Counted from the stretch's first letter, positions 37,601-50,800 are shown. The stretch is 64,000 nt of DNA from Nissolia schottii (GCA_003254905.1 QANU01112598.1:204516-268515), one strand, 5' to 3'. The notes: a model not told the origin generated them from the sequence alone. Numbers and translations are program-made.

Positions 37601-38075
37601 ATAGAGATAATGTCTACTTGAGAAGAAATTCATGTTCTATTGAAGCATGTTCAGAAGCGTGTTGGAAGGCTGACCACACCTCACGAGAAGTCTCTAGATC
37701 GACAATGAGACCAAGAGCATCCTCTTATAGTCGACTTAGTATCCATGCTCGGTCGGACAAGTCTGTCTGACTTGGGCCAAAAAGAAAACTAAGGAATGGG
37801 ATGATTCAATCGCAAGCTTAAGGATACAGAAGCAGCAAGCCATGCCAAAGGCGAAGGCATTTCACCTGTTATGAAACCACCAAGATCCTAAATCTTGATC
37901 AAATTCTGCATTTGGGCTCTCTATAAATGGTAGTTTCATGAGGGAGTAAGGTCCAAAGATACAAAATTGCTAATATTGAGAGTAGTAGGGTAGGGATAAG
38001 GAGAATTGGTGGAGGACGTTGTGTTTGTCTTTCTAGAGTTTGGGGTGGAGTTTGAGGTGTTAGCCATTTTTTGGC
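34690..38075 (-). pseudogene. Degraded Copia retrotransposon (gag, zinc knuckle, RT start), invaded by LTR sequence
   Basis: Read on the minus strand: a TGGTACAAAGCC primer-site-like sequence (near 38090) precedes gag with NFVSLDLTPS and IKIQDLGGFITGEMP-like text (about 37855-38070). More gag follows (FLLLANHFLMRIRCVLPTSR and SPPPSYVFLLPQSES in other frames, 37340-37560). After an inserted block comes the zinc-knuckle region (CKCKNHNALSCPQCYNHSY, about 35250-35490). Last is the beginning of the Copia RT domain (THWHQVMQEEYNALLQN and LVPPPNHSKVVGCK, about 34690-34850). Most of integrase and RT is missing and frames are broken many times. The family order is correct, so this is one dead element. 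Confidence 0.7.
35571..37330. mobile_element. LTR-type sequences inserted in the dead Copia gag
   Basis: The Copia gag reading is interrupted here. The block opens with TGTGATGACCCG and includes a promoter-like CCTATAAATAAAGACC (about 35692). It later contains a second LTR-start-like TGTAACGATCCC (36650) and leader-like text resembling that at 11.6-12.9 kb. 35960-36050 is a TTAT/ATTA-rich simple repeat. I could not define the ends or a target duplication. Confidence 0.4.
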
Positions 38076-38079
38076 TTTG

Positions 38080-39456
38080 TACCACATAGAATTTTATGAG
38101 AATGGAAAGTCAAAACTCAAGTTGAGTAGAGACCAACTGTGTTATTAAATAATCTAAACAGTTACACGAGATAATGATAAATCGAAAAACAAGATACATA
38201 ACATTTGTTCCTGCAATTTGAGTTTGTCAAAAAGCTCTGGAACTTTTGGCTAATCAAGTACCTCAAAAGTACATGTGAAGCGTGGTTTAGAGTTAGATTG
38301 AGAATGAAAAACAAGAAGAAATAGGTCGCTGCATTTTTTGGAAGACCAAAAATGCGATTATTTTTTACAGCAAAGTTTGCTCAGAGGGTGTATTGGGAAG
38401 ATAATTCGTTTGGGCATGGAGCAGGTTAAACGAAACCATGTACAATCTTAAGAGGGAGAGGAGAGAGGCTGCCAATTTCTGTTGAGAACAAGGAATGGCA
38501 AAATGGTGCATATAAAGAATAGGTAGCATTTGATTGTGGCAATTACTAAGCTTTCAAGGCTAAAAAGGACTTATCATAGGATGCGTTAGTTTGCACTTCT
38601 TTTTAGAAGTAGTAGCAAAATTACAAGTCGAAGTAGAAGCAAAAAAATTATTTTGCGTTTGGACGTAATTGTAGAAATATTGATATTTATAATAAAAGTA
38701 GTTAAATTGTTTGGATGCAACAAATAAAAAAAATACTTGTTTTCATAAAATTACAATTAAAGACATTAAAAATTGCTAATAAAAAAATGTGTTTGGATAG
38801 AAAAAAATTATTTTTTGCACATGATGAATTTTATTGTGAAAAATATAAAATTCCTTTATGTTATTTATTTTAAATCAAAATTAATTTAATTGCATGTACA
38901 ATTAATAAAAATTAGTTCAAATAAAATAAAATATGTCAATAGTTACTTGAAAGTATCTATCTTGTAACCCACATGTTTTATATTTCAAGATGAAATGAGT
39001 ATTTTTATTCCTATGAAAAATATCATTAACATAAATTGATTTTAAATTGTATTAATAAATGGAAAGAGAGAGTTTATGAGAACAAAACTATATAAATGAC
39101 ATGAACATTATTAAAGAGAAAAATAATGCATGTATCTAACTTTAATTATGTTTAATTATATAATTAATTTTTTTTATTAAGGAGATATTAATAGGTCATT
39201 TTTTTTTAATACTTATAAAATCACACACACATATTACATTAATAAAGTACAAAAGGTTTTAGCAACTTAGTCATGATTTTTATCACCAGAACATTTTCTT
39301 CTCCTAAACTCAACTCACAAACACACCCTTAAATAAGGAGATTTTGAATGAGGTCTCACTTGTTCTTGCGGAGTGTTGTTAAGTCTCTGTCTATAAAAAA
39401 AAAGATTAAAAATGAAATCTCAAAAGTGCAGATTTTCTTTTCATTTAAACTCAGTC
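38080..39456. other. Intergenic, 3' side of the second F-box gene
   Basis: Positions 38580-39330 may be a MITE-like repeat: GGATGCGTTAGTTTGCACTT at the left and, reverse complemented, GGGTGTGTTTGTGAGTTGAG at the right. The interior is very AT-rich. No gene was found. Confidence 0.3.
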
Positions 39457-42400
39457 TTACTCTAAAAAGTTCCACTCTAACCCAAAGCTAATTTCATCGT
39501 CCGATGAAAGAAAATTTGTTTCGCTTGGCAATGAATCCAAGAGCGTCTGGCAATCAATGATGTTCTCATATTTCTTGGAAGAGCTTATGATTTTCACATC
39601 TTTCAAATCATGCCACCAACATGTCGTTAGATTGCAACTGCAACATCCCTCTTCCTCTTGTTTGCACATTAGCTTCTCCCAGAACACCTGTTGATTTGCA
39701 CAATGGAGAAATAGAGTAAGGAGTTACATCTTTTTTGGTCAAAGTTGGAAGTTCTCAAATAATATTAAAAACAACAAACTTCTTTTGACCCTATTGAAAT
39801 ATACTATGCAAATAACTGTGGTTAATTAGAACATTTACCTACATGAATCCTATGGTTACAGTTTTTTAGAAGATTGAAAAGGTGTGTGCTTAACTATGTC
39901 TTTAAGTGGCGAAAATGAATATGCTCTTGTCAAATTTTCACTGAGTTTTGTAATCTTTTAATATTAATTTATAAGGCGGAAGCTTAGACAAAACATATGA
40001 CATAAGAACATAAATAATAAAAGATTACACATGACCAATTCATGTGAAAATCTCCAATTGAAAAGATCAATTGGGTTGGATTGTTTAACAATGTTTCTCC
40101 ACTTAGTGTAAAGGTTGTTAATAATAGCCAGTGATAAAGCTACGCACAAGAATCATAGCAGGACGACAAAGCAAAAAAAGAAAAAAAATTAGTAGTATTT
40201 TTTTTTTTTAAGATAGATATATTTTTGGGTCAAATAGATTAAATGTCCTTCAATAAAAATTAAACACAGCTCCTTTAATTTACCTTTTGACGCAGGACAT
40301 GTCACTTGAGTTACTAGCCTTAGCAAGAGTAGTAGTTATTAAGACACATATGGCTAGTTCTTTTTAAAAACCCAAAAATGAAAGAAAAAGAAGGAAAAAA
40401 AACTATGCTCATTAAGCAAACAACCTTCCACCAAGATTCTACTCAAGCATCTCAACTTCCAAGGTTAAGGACAAGATTTTCCCTACTTTAGACAGAAGAT
40501 ACCTTAATGACGAATCTTCATGTTGTTCTTGTTTGACTTCAGAATAGCACATAATATTATTCTAAGAAAATCTTAGGATCATTTTAATGGCTTTGCATGG
40601 TGAAAGAATGAACAATGAACCACAGAAGTATTCGTTCTTTAGGAGTACTAAAGGAGTTGACGTTGTGCAGGGATTTTCATGGACTAACAAACAGGCTGTA
40701 GAACTTTTTCAAAATCAAACTTATACGAAGAGTGTGTAGAAGCAGAGGAATTCCTAGTTGCGCTGAGTGCAAGACAACCCATTTGCTCTATTCCATTGAG
40801 CATGCAACACATTGCATTTTTGGATCCCACATGTCTCCACTAAACCAGTTGAATTAACCATGGTTAACTAACCCCCTCTCTTTCTCTTCCTTCTTCACAG
40901 ACTCCCGTTTCCTTGCAGATCCCCTTTCTCTTCCGTTACACAGCAAATGAATGATTTGAAATGCTTTCCTTAAAAAAAAAAACAAAAATCTTTCTTCTTT
41001 TTTCATATGAAAGAAGCTGTATAATTATAAAATGTGGTTTAAGTAATTTGGTATGGAAGAGATAATAACGCATTTTAACACCATGATTTACAACAGACCC
41101 AATTGGTTTTGCTATGAAAGAGCTGAGAGTGGAAGCAATGTGACATAACACATTACATAAGTCATTGCGGGATGTTGCATGCTCAATGGAACAGAGCAAA
41201 TAGGATGTCTTGCACTTGGTGCAACTAAGAATTTATCGTAGAAGAAACCCAGAGTAATTCTAACAAAATACTAATATCCTAGGCATGAGTAGTAATTGTT
41301 TGTGATAGTATATACTATATAGAATCAACCATTTGCAAACAATTTTACTATACATAATGATGCAGTCAAGACATGAAAAGCATTCTCCCATGCAAAATTG
41401 TAAATGAATAACAATAAATTCTTTTATGCTTTCAGTCCGAGATGCATTGATTTGTACTATTCAATATGTGACACCTCAGGTGTGACATTAAAAATTGTTA
41501 AAATGAGAGACAATAGTGACACACATAATTGAGGAGTCACATATTTAATGATATAGAGTAACATATTTTTCTTCCTTCAAAATATTCAAGAATTCTCATG
41601 AATCTGTAAGGTCTGGTGATCAGAACGGGAAAATGATGAAGAACAGACTAATATTGTTGCTATGGGATTCAAGGTAATGTCCAAGCACACGAGAAACTAG
41701 TGACAAGGTAGTGGAAGAGTTAGAGCTTCTCAATTCTTACTAATCTTCAAATGACAAACCATTCACTAATCCCTTCTTTTCTTTATTTATATGCACTAAC
41801 TCTTCTACCAACAGGGTCCTAACGGAATCAAATCACAGTGTTTTCAACCAAAAATTAGGTTCGTAAACTTAGAGGAAAATGTGAAGAATGATAAGAGGTG
41901 ATGGAACTATGCCGAGCCGTGGACATGAGTGGTGAATGAAAAACACCACCACGAAGGCTCTCCGGAGGATGATTCGAAGACCTGTCACTGTAGCTCTATT
42001 GGACGCTTTAGGTTCGGTTCTCTCTATTTTTCTAAGTTTCAGAGGTGATGCACAACGGGATGACTCTCTCTTTTTTCTAGTATTTCCATGTCTGGAGATG
42101 ATTTTAGGGGATGAGAGGATGATTTCTTTATGGGCTGGTGTCTCTCTTTTCTCTCTATTTTCCATCAGTCTATCTCCACCCTTTCTCATTTCCCTCATTC
42201 CCTTTTTATTCTCTTTTTCCTCCATATTTCCCCTCTCAAACCTGTCCATCCTGGAGTGATGATGACCACTCATTGCTAACACTGCCTAGGGTGCCTTGCA
42301 CTCCTCTCTGCCAGCAATAGCAGCATCAGTCCATAGTTTCCTACTGTGTCATCAAAGGTTAAAGTGACTTGTGGCTAGGTGTATGGCTAGCTCCTAAATG

Positions 42401-44382
42401 ATGCTACCAAATGGTTTTTCCTCTCTCTAACCTAAGTCATCCTAGGGTGCAGCGTTCGTGCGTCGCTACAGCGACCGGTTAGTTCGACGAGCCTTCTGGC
42501 AACCTCGTTAAGAGAGATTATCTCTCCACGAGGCGTCCGCGTCATCCCAAAGCCACCGGTCCACGTACCTGCATAGTTCCCTCTTTAGACCTAATTCATT
42601 CCCTAGGCATAATGGACTATGCAGCGTCATCCACACTGGCCCTCCAAGGAATGCCATTGGGCCCGATTCAGACAAAGTCCCTTGGCCCATCAGTTAACTT
42701 CAATTAAGAGACCATTTTGGGCCCCTAATATTCAGTTCCAAACACACAAAGTATTGTAACGCATTAGATGATTATATCAAGAACTAAAGAGACAAAATCA
42801 AATCACGTCATGCATTAGATAATTGTATCAAGAACTAAAGAGACAGCGACAAACCTTAATAAACATTTTGCTGCAAAATCTCAGCTTTAAGGAAACAATA
42901 GCAGGGCTGAAGCTCCATAATAAGCCGTTGACAAGAGGCAAACACAACTCTTCCATGTCACATAGCACCCATAAGTTCAATTGTTTGATCCTTGGTGGAT
43001 GGGATGAAATATCTTGAAGTGCGTCCGGATTGAATTCAATCTACAGAATCCAAAATAAAATACCAACACAATATGACACAAAAATAAAAATAAAAATAAA
43101 GAGAGAAAAGTGAAAACTAAATGATATAATAGACTTGATAATGTACACTTACTGATGATGGATGAATAATCCTTAGGGTCAAGGACACCAGAACATTTAT
43201 GGGTCTTATATTTTGGAGAAATTTCCTAAGCCTTCCTAAATCCAAACTAGCCTGTACTGTAAACAGAACATCAAATTGCAATTGATTTGAACTATTCATG
43301 AAAGATATGGCTGGAATTTTTAAGCCAACTCCCCAATATTTGCATGACTCTAAATTTGGTGCATCAATCTCAGCCTCCTCCAACTTTGAGTCTAAGCCAG
43401 CACCTAAGCTTAAAACCTTGAGCCGATCACTAGAGATTTTTATCTTGGTAGGTAAAAGGCAGCCGTCCAGTTCCAACCTCTCAAGGAGAGGGAATTTGTC
43501 ACACGGTTGAAGCAACCATTGGTTAGTGACACAAATAGCACACAGAGGATCAAAAAGCAACTCCCTTAAATTGCTGCACTTGTCAATGCTGATCTTACAA
43601 GGGAAATCCACCTCACCGATGTGAAGATGCTCTAGACTTGGTGCATCAACCTCAATTACCTCATGCATTCCAAAAACCTTAGCTACCTTGAGCTTAGGTA
43701 GGCCATGTATTCTCACAACTCTCAACTCATGACAGTATTCCAGTGTTAAGTTTTCAATCAGAGGACAACTAGAAAGGATATTCTTGAGTGCTAGTTCATG
43801 ACCAAAATACACACGGGTTAAGCATAATATTTGCAACAAAGAAAACTTAATCCCATAATTCAGAAATGCTCTGTCCACTCTAATTTTCCCTGACAGCTCC
43901 AACTTAGTAAGTGACTTTGCTTTAAGGACACTTGGAGACAACCAATAATAGTTTTCGCGTGAAGTCGACCGAAAGTAACGGTTTTCAAGCTCAAGCCTTA
44001 GCACCTTAACATCACTCTCACCTACCATCCTCATCCAACGATCGATGCGATGCGGCATGAAATAAGGATGGAAGAACATCATGCTGAGATTAAATTCTTT
44101 CACAGCAAGGCCATGGCCATGGAGCCTCAGCAATGCATTCTCCACTGAATTCAGGAACTTGTTTACTTTGCTCCTATGGTCTTGTATCTTGAGGGGATTT
44201 TCTCTATCTTCGCTGGACAAGACCACTCCCCTCTTGGTACCATCAAAGACCAAGATGGGGAACGTGGACCATGTGCGATGCCAATCCTTGGACAAAACAC
44301 TGGTCCTGGCAGCATCTTCGTCAGGCAACCTAGAGAGAATGTCATGAAGGATGATCTTTGGCAGATTCGAAATCTTGTCCAT
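39457..44382 (-). CDS. F-box/LRR protein, paralogue, with 3.2 kb last intron
   Basis: This is a second predicted SCF adaptor, paralogous to the gene at 24.8-26.7 kb. Exons (minus strand order): 44382-43153, 43040-42855 and 39687-39457, all phase 0, giving 548 aa (paralogue 551). The N-terminal F-box reads KISNLPKIILHDILSRLPDE, followed by TSVLSKDWHRTW. LRR-type repeats follow (AKSLTKLELSGK, CPLIENLTLEYC, LLERLELDGC, IDAPNLESCKYW). Exon 2 encodes NPDALQDISSHPPRIKQLNL to RFCSKMFIK and matches exon 2 of the paralogue. Exon 3, 3.2 kb away, encodes VFWEKLMCKQEE and CWWHDLKDVKI, matching its exon 3. A 5' UTR intron (about 44387-44525) is likely. The main uncertainty is whether the long intron is still spliced. 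Confidence 0.85.
40749..41232. repeat. Foldback repeat in F-box intron 2
   Basis: Positions 40749-40816 (AGTGCAAGACAACCCATTTG, TCCATTGAGCATGCAACA) are repeated inverted at 41163-41232 with roughly 10 mismatches over about 68 bp. The interior also shows weaker inverted similarity (AAACCAGTTGAATT / AAACCAATTGGG). It is probably an old foldback element; no target duplication was identified. Confidence 0.55.
41468..42720. other. Unclassified repeat-like block in F-box intron 2
   Basis: The block opens with TGTGACACCTCAGG, which resembles an LTR start. It includes a T/C-rich stretch (42060-42250) and a GC-richer segment (42440-42690, with AGAGAGATTATCTCTC). Frames of up to 137 codons occur on both strands but none shows a domain. 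Probably transposon-derived; not proven. Confidence 0.3.
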
Positions 44383-47300
44383 TGCCCTAACAGAAAGGAA
44401 TTAGATGTAATTTACAACTTAAATAACGGAAGAATAATAATGTGCAATCAAAAAATAAAAAGAAAATAAATAAAAATGATGGGGGTTTTGTGGGTGTAAA
44501 GAGAGTGAGGGAGGTATCAGCTTACCCGTGATTCAGGGAATCGATGAGGATGAGCTGGTTGAGGTGCACTGAGAGACTATGGTGCCCAACATCCTCATCC
44601 TCATCTGTTGCGAATATATATTTTTGAGTTGTGCGCTTGTCTTGTCATGTCTCGTTATGACTTGGGAGACATTTCAGGTTAAGGTTTAAGAAACTTTCTT
44701 CTACTTGCAAGCTGTGCAGTGCATAAAAGAGACACCACTTGAGATGGACAAGTTCTCATATGGACCATGGTGGGTGGTCCTTGTGTATCAGCCGTCGGTG
44801 ATACTTTTTAATATATAAATAATAAATAAATGAATGAGCACGGGACTTGGGGAAGCAGAGGTAGGCGGTGGCTGAATGAGCGTGGTGGCCGTTGGAGGGA
44901 GGGGGTTGAGATGATGTGAGGGCCGTCAAGATTCAGATCTTATGCTAATCCTTTCTTTTTTTCTTCTATACTTTTGTTTGAACCTAATTAAACCTAGCAA
45001 GTTTAAAAAATAAAAAAGTTTCAAAATACCAAAAAATTGTGTGGACACACCCAAGTCTTTTCCTCATAACACACACAAATACTCACATTTTAAAATAGCA
45101 CTCCTCTTATCCAAAATAGAATTTCTGCCAATGTCTTTAACTATAATAAAATCAACTGTATTCTCGCAAGATATAAAAGCCAGAATTCAGAAGAATCATT
45201 AATCAGAAGATGTGTACACACTTTTATAGAAAACACATTGTCTTATTAAAACATAATACAACTTAATAGCAAATACGAAGATCATGGTTCTAAGGACGAC
45301 TTCAGATACTATACAAAATAAACCACTTGGAATTCAGAAAGATCCACACAAATATTGGGTCCATTACAAATGACTCCACCGAGCCACAATTACTGCACAA
45401 AATTATACCTAAAACAGAATTTAATACGAGGGTGTGTCCCCTGATTCAGTGTGGGATAATAAGTCTATTACAAGAATGGGACAAGCTCATCAAAATAAAA
45501 ATAAAAATGTGTGTAAGAAAATATAAACACATTAATAACTCTCCGATGCAAGTTATTTCTTTTGCCTTTTAAGTGGTTTTAGTACTTTTAGTTTATTTTA
45601 TTAGTCTTTTTTATAATTTATTTTGGTAATTTCATCTTTTTATTTATTTTATTAGTGTGATTGATCAGACAATGTTATTGATTTTAGTTGGTTGATACCC
45701 ATGTGATTGAAATCATTGCATTATGTTCAAATCTCTAATGAATAAGGAATTTGTTGCTTGAATTTGTTGAAAAACTATTTTGTGTTTTCTTGAATCAAAT
45801 TTTGAGAAATCATTATATGCACATTTCAACTCTTCAGAGTATTGGTAGTCATAATCGAGAATTTGCAACTGTGTGCTTATGAATAGGTGAGACATACATA
45901 AATTAGATTGATTCCAATTTGAAATAAATTGAAGTGGCCATTAGCTTTAGAAGTGACTTACGCATTGTTTGAGAAGCCGAAAAGGTAGCCTTATAGTCGT
46001 CCTTAATGAAATTTTGCCCGTAATCACCCCACTTGAAGCTTTGGCCTTTTTTCTTCTTGGAGTAGTTTGTGAACCAATGTGCCTATTTTTTTTAGATACC
46101 TCTTTTGAACCTTAATTCCCTCATGCCTAAACTTGTAGATTCATTGCATAGGGCAGACCCCCATATTAGCGCAAGCACCACCTCATGTTTCACTCCAAAA
46201 TGGTGGCCAAAGAGGAGATAAAGGGAAATTGAAAAAAAAAATGAGGAAAAAAAAAAGGAAATTTTGTACCACTGAAAATTAAAAAGAAAAGTCAAGGAAG
46301 TGCAATTGGGAAGCAGGTCGCAAACACATCAAATGAAGCATGAGGGTGCCACCAACCAAGTTGGGGTCATTTTATGTAGTGGGTCTAGAAGCAAAGATTT
46401 CTCAAGTTGAAGGTTGCTTTAGATTCAGCGACTCTAAGGGGACGTGAAATAGACATATTGAAATTTTATGCCTAGAAATAGTATTCTTAGGCATGACATT
46501 TTAAGTGCATTTAGTAAATAGATTGAAATTTCCATAATCTTGGGTAAATATTAATATTTTTTAGAATATTGTGTATTATTTCAAAAATATTCCCACCAAT
46601 TTAACCAAAAATTAGTCATCAATTTGAAAAAATAAATTTAGAGAAAATATTTTTAGAAAAAAAATGAAAAAAATATTTTGGGAAAATATTTTTTGGAAGA
46701 AAAAATTTGAAAAAAAATATTTTTTAAAAAATTATTTAAGATGTATAAGATAATAATTTTACATTATACAACCAAAACAATTTAAATATTTTATATTTTG
46801 TTTTATAATATTCCCTCTCCGTGGAAAACTTATATTCCCATATAGGAGGTGGGTTTGGCAATGTTGAAATTTTGAGAAATTTTAAAAGGTTAATAAACCT
46901 ATCAAAAGTCCTACTATTCTAAAAGGTAAAACTCATGGCCAAAAATAAAACCTCCTAAACCTTTCCTTTCATCCTTTTTCCTCTAAAGCAAGAGGTATGT
47001 CCCACCACAGTCCAATATACTGCTACATCTATTTCTTTTTTCCTTGAACACTTTTATATTTTGATATTTTCACACATACTTGTCTACCTTTTAAATTTAT
47101 AGCACATTAACTATTCTTTTTTATTATACCCCTATTTAATAAATATTTTTTAATATTTATACATTATTATTAACTCTAATTACCTCCTTTATCTCTATAC
47201 ACCCTCCGTCCACACACGTCTTTTCAGAAGAGAAAAAAAAGTATCCAACAATGTCATTTTAAAATTTTAACGTAGTATTAATTATTTATTTCTATGTTTT

Positions 47301-47590
47301 ACCCTTATTTAACATAGAAAAAGAATTTAATAAAGAAAATTTGAGAAAAATGAAAAAAAAATGCAAATTTGTCAAACCAATGTAAGTCCTTCGTATATTT
47401 TTGTAATATTAATAATTTCTTAATAAGTGTGCAAAAACTTATTTGTGGACAAAGAGAGTATTAAATAAAGACAATGGAAAAAAAATACTATAACTTTTTC
47501 TTACTTATTTTTTTAATCAATTCCTTATTATATGTACACAACTCGCACAAGTAAAAAAAAGAAGAGGGAGTAACTCACTCAGCTTGGCAA
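44383..47590. other. 5' leader/promoter of the F-box paralogue, then intergenic DNA
   Basis: 44383-44650 holds the probable 5' UTR of the minus-strand F-box gene, including a spliced leader intron. 44650-47590 is AT-rich with no coding sequence recognised. The F-box and UBP genes are in the same orientation, so this interval contains the 3' end of UBP and the promoter of the F-box gene. Confidence 0.35.
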
Positions 47591-47874
47591 GCATTTCATT
47601 AAGGAGATTGCTCTGTAAGTTTCATTTAATGAAATATACTGGGCTGTATCATAGAAATACAACGGAGGCAAGAAGATGATTCAGGATAGCAATCTTCAAT
47701 TCAATTCCTTGTAAATACTTATCATAAATTAAATACAATAGTTTGAATCAAACAAATAAAAAGCACTAACATGTACCAAACCTCAAGGGTACAATATTAA
47801 ACAACGAACTATGGACCATTCTTTTAGGCAATCCTTGAATCTCGTAAGACAGCAAATGGACTGCTATGTAGCAA
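47591..47874 (-). other. Probable 3' UTR of the UBP gene
   Basis: Sequence immediately after the UBP stop codon on the minus strand, non-coding. No definite poly(A) signal was assigned. Confidence 0.4.
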
Positions 47875-50800
47875 TTACACAGATACAACACGAGCCTTGT
47901 ACATGATTATATATGCCATATGCCAATCACCTAGAGACGAACATGGTATAAAAACTTGTTATCATCACAATCCGCAAATGAGAAAAGGATTAAACAAAAA
48001 GGATGGCGGCCTTTACAGAAAACTAAAATGAATCTACTATGCCTTTTTACAGAAAACAAAAATAAAGGAATGCAAAAGCAGACTTTTCATTGGATGCCAA
48101 GTCAGTAACTCATGCTAGGGTCAATTAAAAGAGAGGGAAATAATTAAAATTTTATATTATCCATGTCCACAAATTAAATTATGCATATCCTAACCTCCTC
48201 CAGATAGTCTAGTGATGTCGTCTTCTACTCTTGGTTTGGGATTGTCGTCATCATATTCTATCCACTTCCCTGCCAATGATAATGTAACTATTAAATTACT
48301 TGGAGAAGACCAGGAAAGAGAGTCAGACACTACCAAGACGCATTGTTTTTGAGAACCAAACCATTTTCTTGCTTGACCCAGCCAACATAATGCCCTGAAT
48401 CAGCACTTCTACCCTTGTGGGTCAATACAGCAACCAAATCATAAACTCCAGTCATGTGTGTTTCTTTTTCACCTATAGACAAACAATTGAGAGAAAGAAC
48501 CAGGAAGAGGATTAGCAATTGTAAAGAAGTAAAAAATAAATAAATAAAAGGGATAGCAAAAGAATGTTGCTGGTTTTACCTTCCGCCATTGGAGCAACAG
48601 ATGGCTCCCCTCCTCCATTTGATGATCCCTGAACCCATGAAACAAACTAATATAAGAATTATGCCTATTTGTGCGCAATGTGCCATGTGAAGTATAATGT
48701 ATGGAATGGGCAGATTTTTCTTTATATATAAAATGTATGCAATGGGCTCTAACAGAATGACCATTCACAATCCAGAGTTTGGCAGGCTTTAGGAATGGAA
48801 TGGCTTTCTCATAAATGGAGTCAAAGTGGATATAAGTGATAGAAATGCACCTCATGAGACAATCAAGAAGTTTAGCTTCTCATACATAAGAGAGCATATA
48901 AAAATTATATAATTTACATTAATGGAGCAATGTTTATGTTTTCTTTACAACTTGAAAACAAAAAAAATTACTAGAACAACCACACTTAGACTTTAGTAGG
49001 TAGGGTAAGTTTAGAAAGAAAAATTAAATACCATTTCATAGCATAAAATCCCAATCCCAAAACTCTAATAGGGAAAGGAATTGCATATGCTCCAACTTAG
49101 GAAATTCTGTTGAATAAAGCATGAGATGAAATCACTACTTTCATACTTTTGTTTTTTGCTAACAATCAATGAAATCAAGAAACAGAGTCATCATTCCTAA
49201 CATCAAACATTATGTTAGTTTGGTTGTTTCCTCACCTCAGCATCTACCATTTTTTCATCATTTTCCTTCTGAACAGAGCTTTTCTCGTTGACTTTCAGAC
49301 CAAGCTTTTTGCCTTCCTCATTTCTTAGGGTCTGTAGGTACAATGCGGGAAGTGAGAAGACAACACATTTTTACTAAGCAAACATCTTTTTATTACAAAA
49401 CACCACAAGATTTTCAAATGTCAAAACAAAGTGGATACCTGTCTAGGAGCTTCCAACTTCTTACGAAGATCATCAGAGCAAAAATCATAAACATCCAACT
49501 CCAGAGGATAATCTACTTTCTGAGATAAACAAGCACGGACAAAAATACAATGTAAAATTGGTTTTGAGAAATCAAACCCACACCAACTCTATCCAAAACT
49601 TAAAAACAAAAAGGGAAAGATAGTGAGCATACCCGCAAAATCTTAGCCTTTTGGTTAGACTCTCTCTTCCAGAAAAAACGGACAAACTGAACAGTCAAGT
49701 ACCTTGGAATGGAAAAGTTGAAACCAATTTCAGACTTGCCCCATCAAAGAGCAGTTAAAAAGGAAGCAATGAAACTCAACCAAGAGCTGAACTACCATTA
49801 GAGAAAAACCATTCAATCCTATGTCATCAAAGCTGGAACAATGTTTTTAAGTACGACCCATGAGAAAGACCATCAGTAATAACATAACATCTTAAAAATC
49901 GGTCATCTAATTTCTTTAGTAATACCACGCCTAAAATGATGTGAAATATAGAAACAAGACCAGCAGAGGCCCTAGTTAGGAAAATCTTAAGATAGAGTAT
50001 AGATAATTAATTAGAGGTAGAGAAAAACCAAGAACTCTAATGGGGAGAGTTTGGAAAATTTCAAAAACCAGACATCTAACTTTAGTGGGGCCAGTTTTAA
50101 AAAAAGTGTTTGATGACAACCTAAATTTTTAAAATTTAAACCATAAAACACAAGAAAAATCAACTAATCCCATAAACAAAGATCCAATAATCAATCAGCC
50201 CCAACAGCCACCTGCACCCAAAATTGGAAGAATCGTTCAAAGCGTGCAATGTAACATCCCAATTGTTCTCCCCCAAGTTTTTATATTACCTTATGGTTTA
50301 TACGTTTGTATTTGCTAGGTCCCATCCCTTCATAGAAGGAAGGAAACATTGCGTTCTCAGGAAAGCGTGGAAATGGTCATTTTTCCCTTGAAGGGCAAAA
50401 TGGTCATTTGATCTAGCAAGGGTAAGATGGTAATTTCATGAGTACTACGGCATATGAAAAGTTAAAAAAAAAAATAGTTTCTTTTTTTTTTTTCTCAAAC
50501 ATTGAAGAACCTAGTTGAAACCGAAACAAAATCCGATGTCTGAAGGATGTTATATTAAAATCACACATAAGGGCATTTCAGTCTTTCCACACACATTTAA
50601 GTTTTGAAAAATTAACACTGGCCCAATGTCATTGCTGCGGCTGCACATTAATGAGGAGGAGGGGAATCAGTTTTGTCTTGATTGCTATTGATGCTTGATT
50701 GAAACCGATTTGGAAAGTTTCAATTTCCCCTTAATGAGGCTTTATGGCATTCAACTCCTCTCCCTCCCCTCACCCTAGCCAAACCGTGCGCGCGCACACA

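Noticed and set aside
38580..39330. A MITE between the Copia relic and the F-box paralogue
   Set aside because: The supposed terminal repeats match in too few positions and no flanking duplication is visible; kept only as a remark.
41869..42282. 137-codon minus-strand frame with an overlapping 107-codon plus-strand frame
   Set aside because: Both fall in the F-box intron, and composition (T/C-rich run) explains the openness; no recognisable motif.
48190..48194. Possible UBP stop codon directly after LSGGG (GGT TAG)
   Set aside because: The TAG is inside a GT donor; a further exon at 47875-47930 encodes the conserved [17 protein letters not shown] ending in phase.
48469..48855. 128-codon minus-strand frame
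   Set aside because: It reads through UBP introns around exon 15, whose own frame is different; it is not an independent gene.
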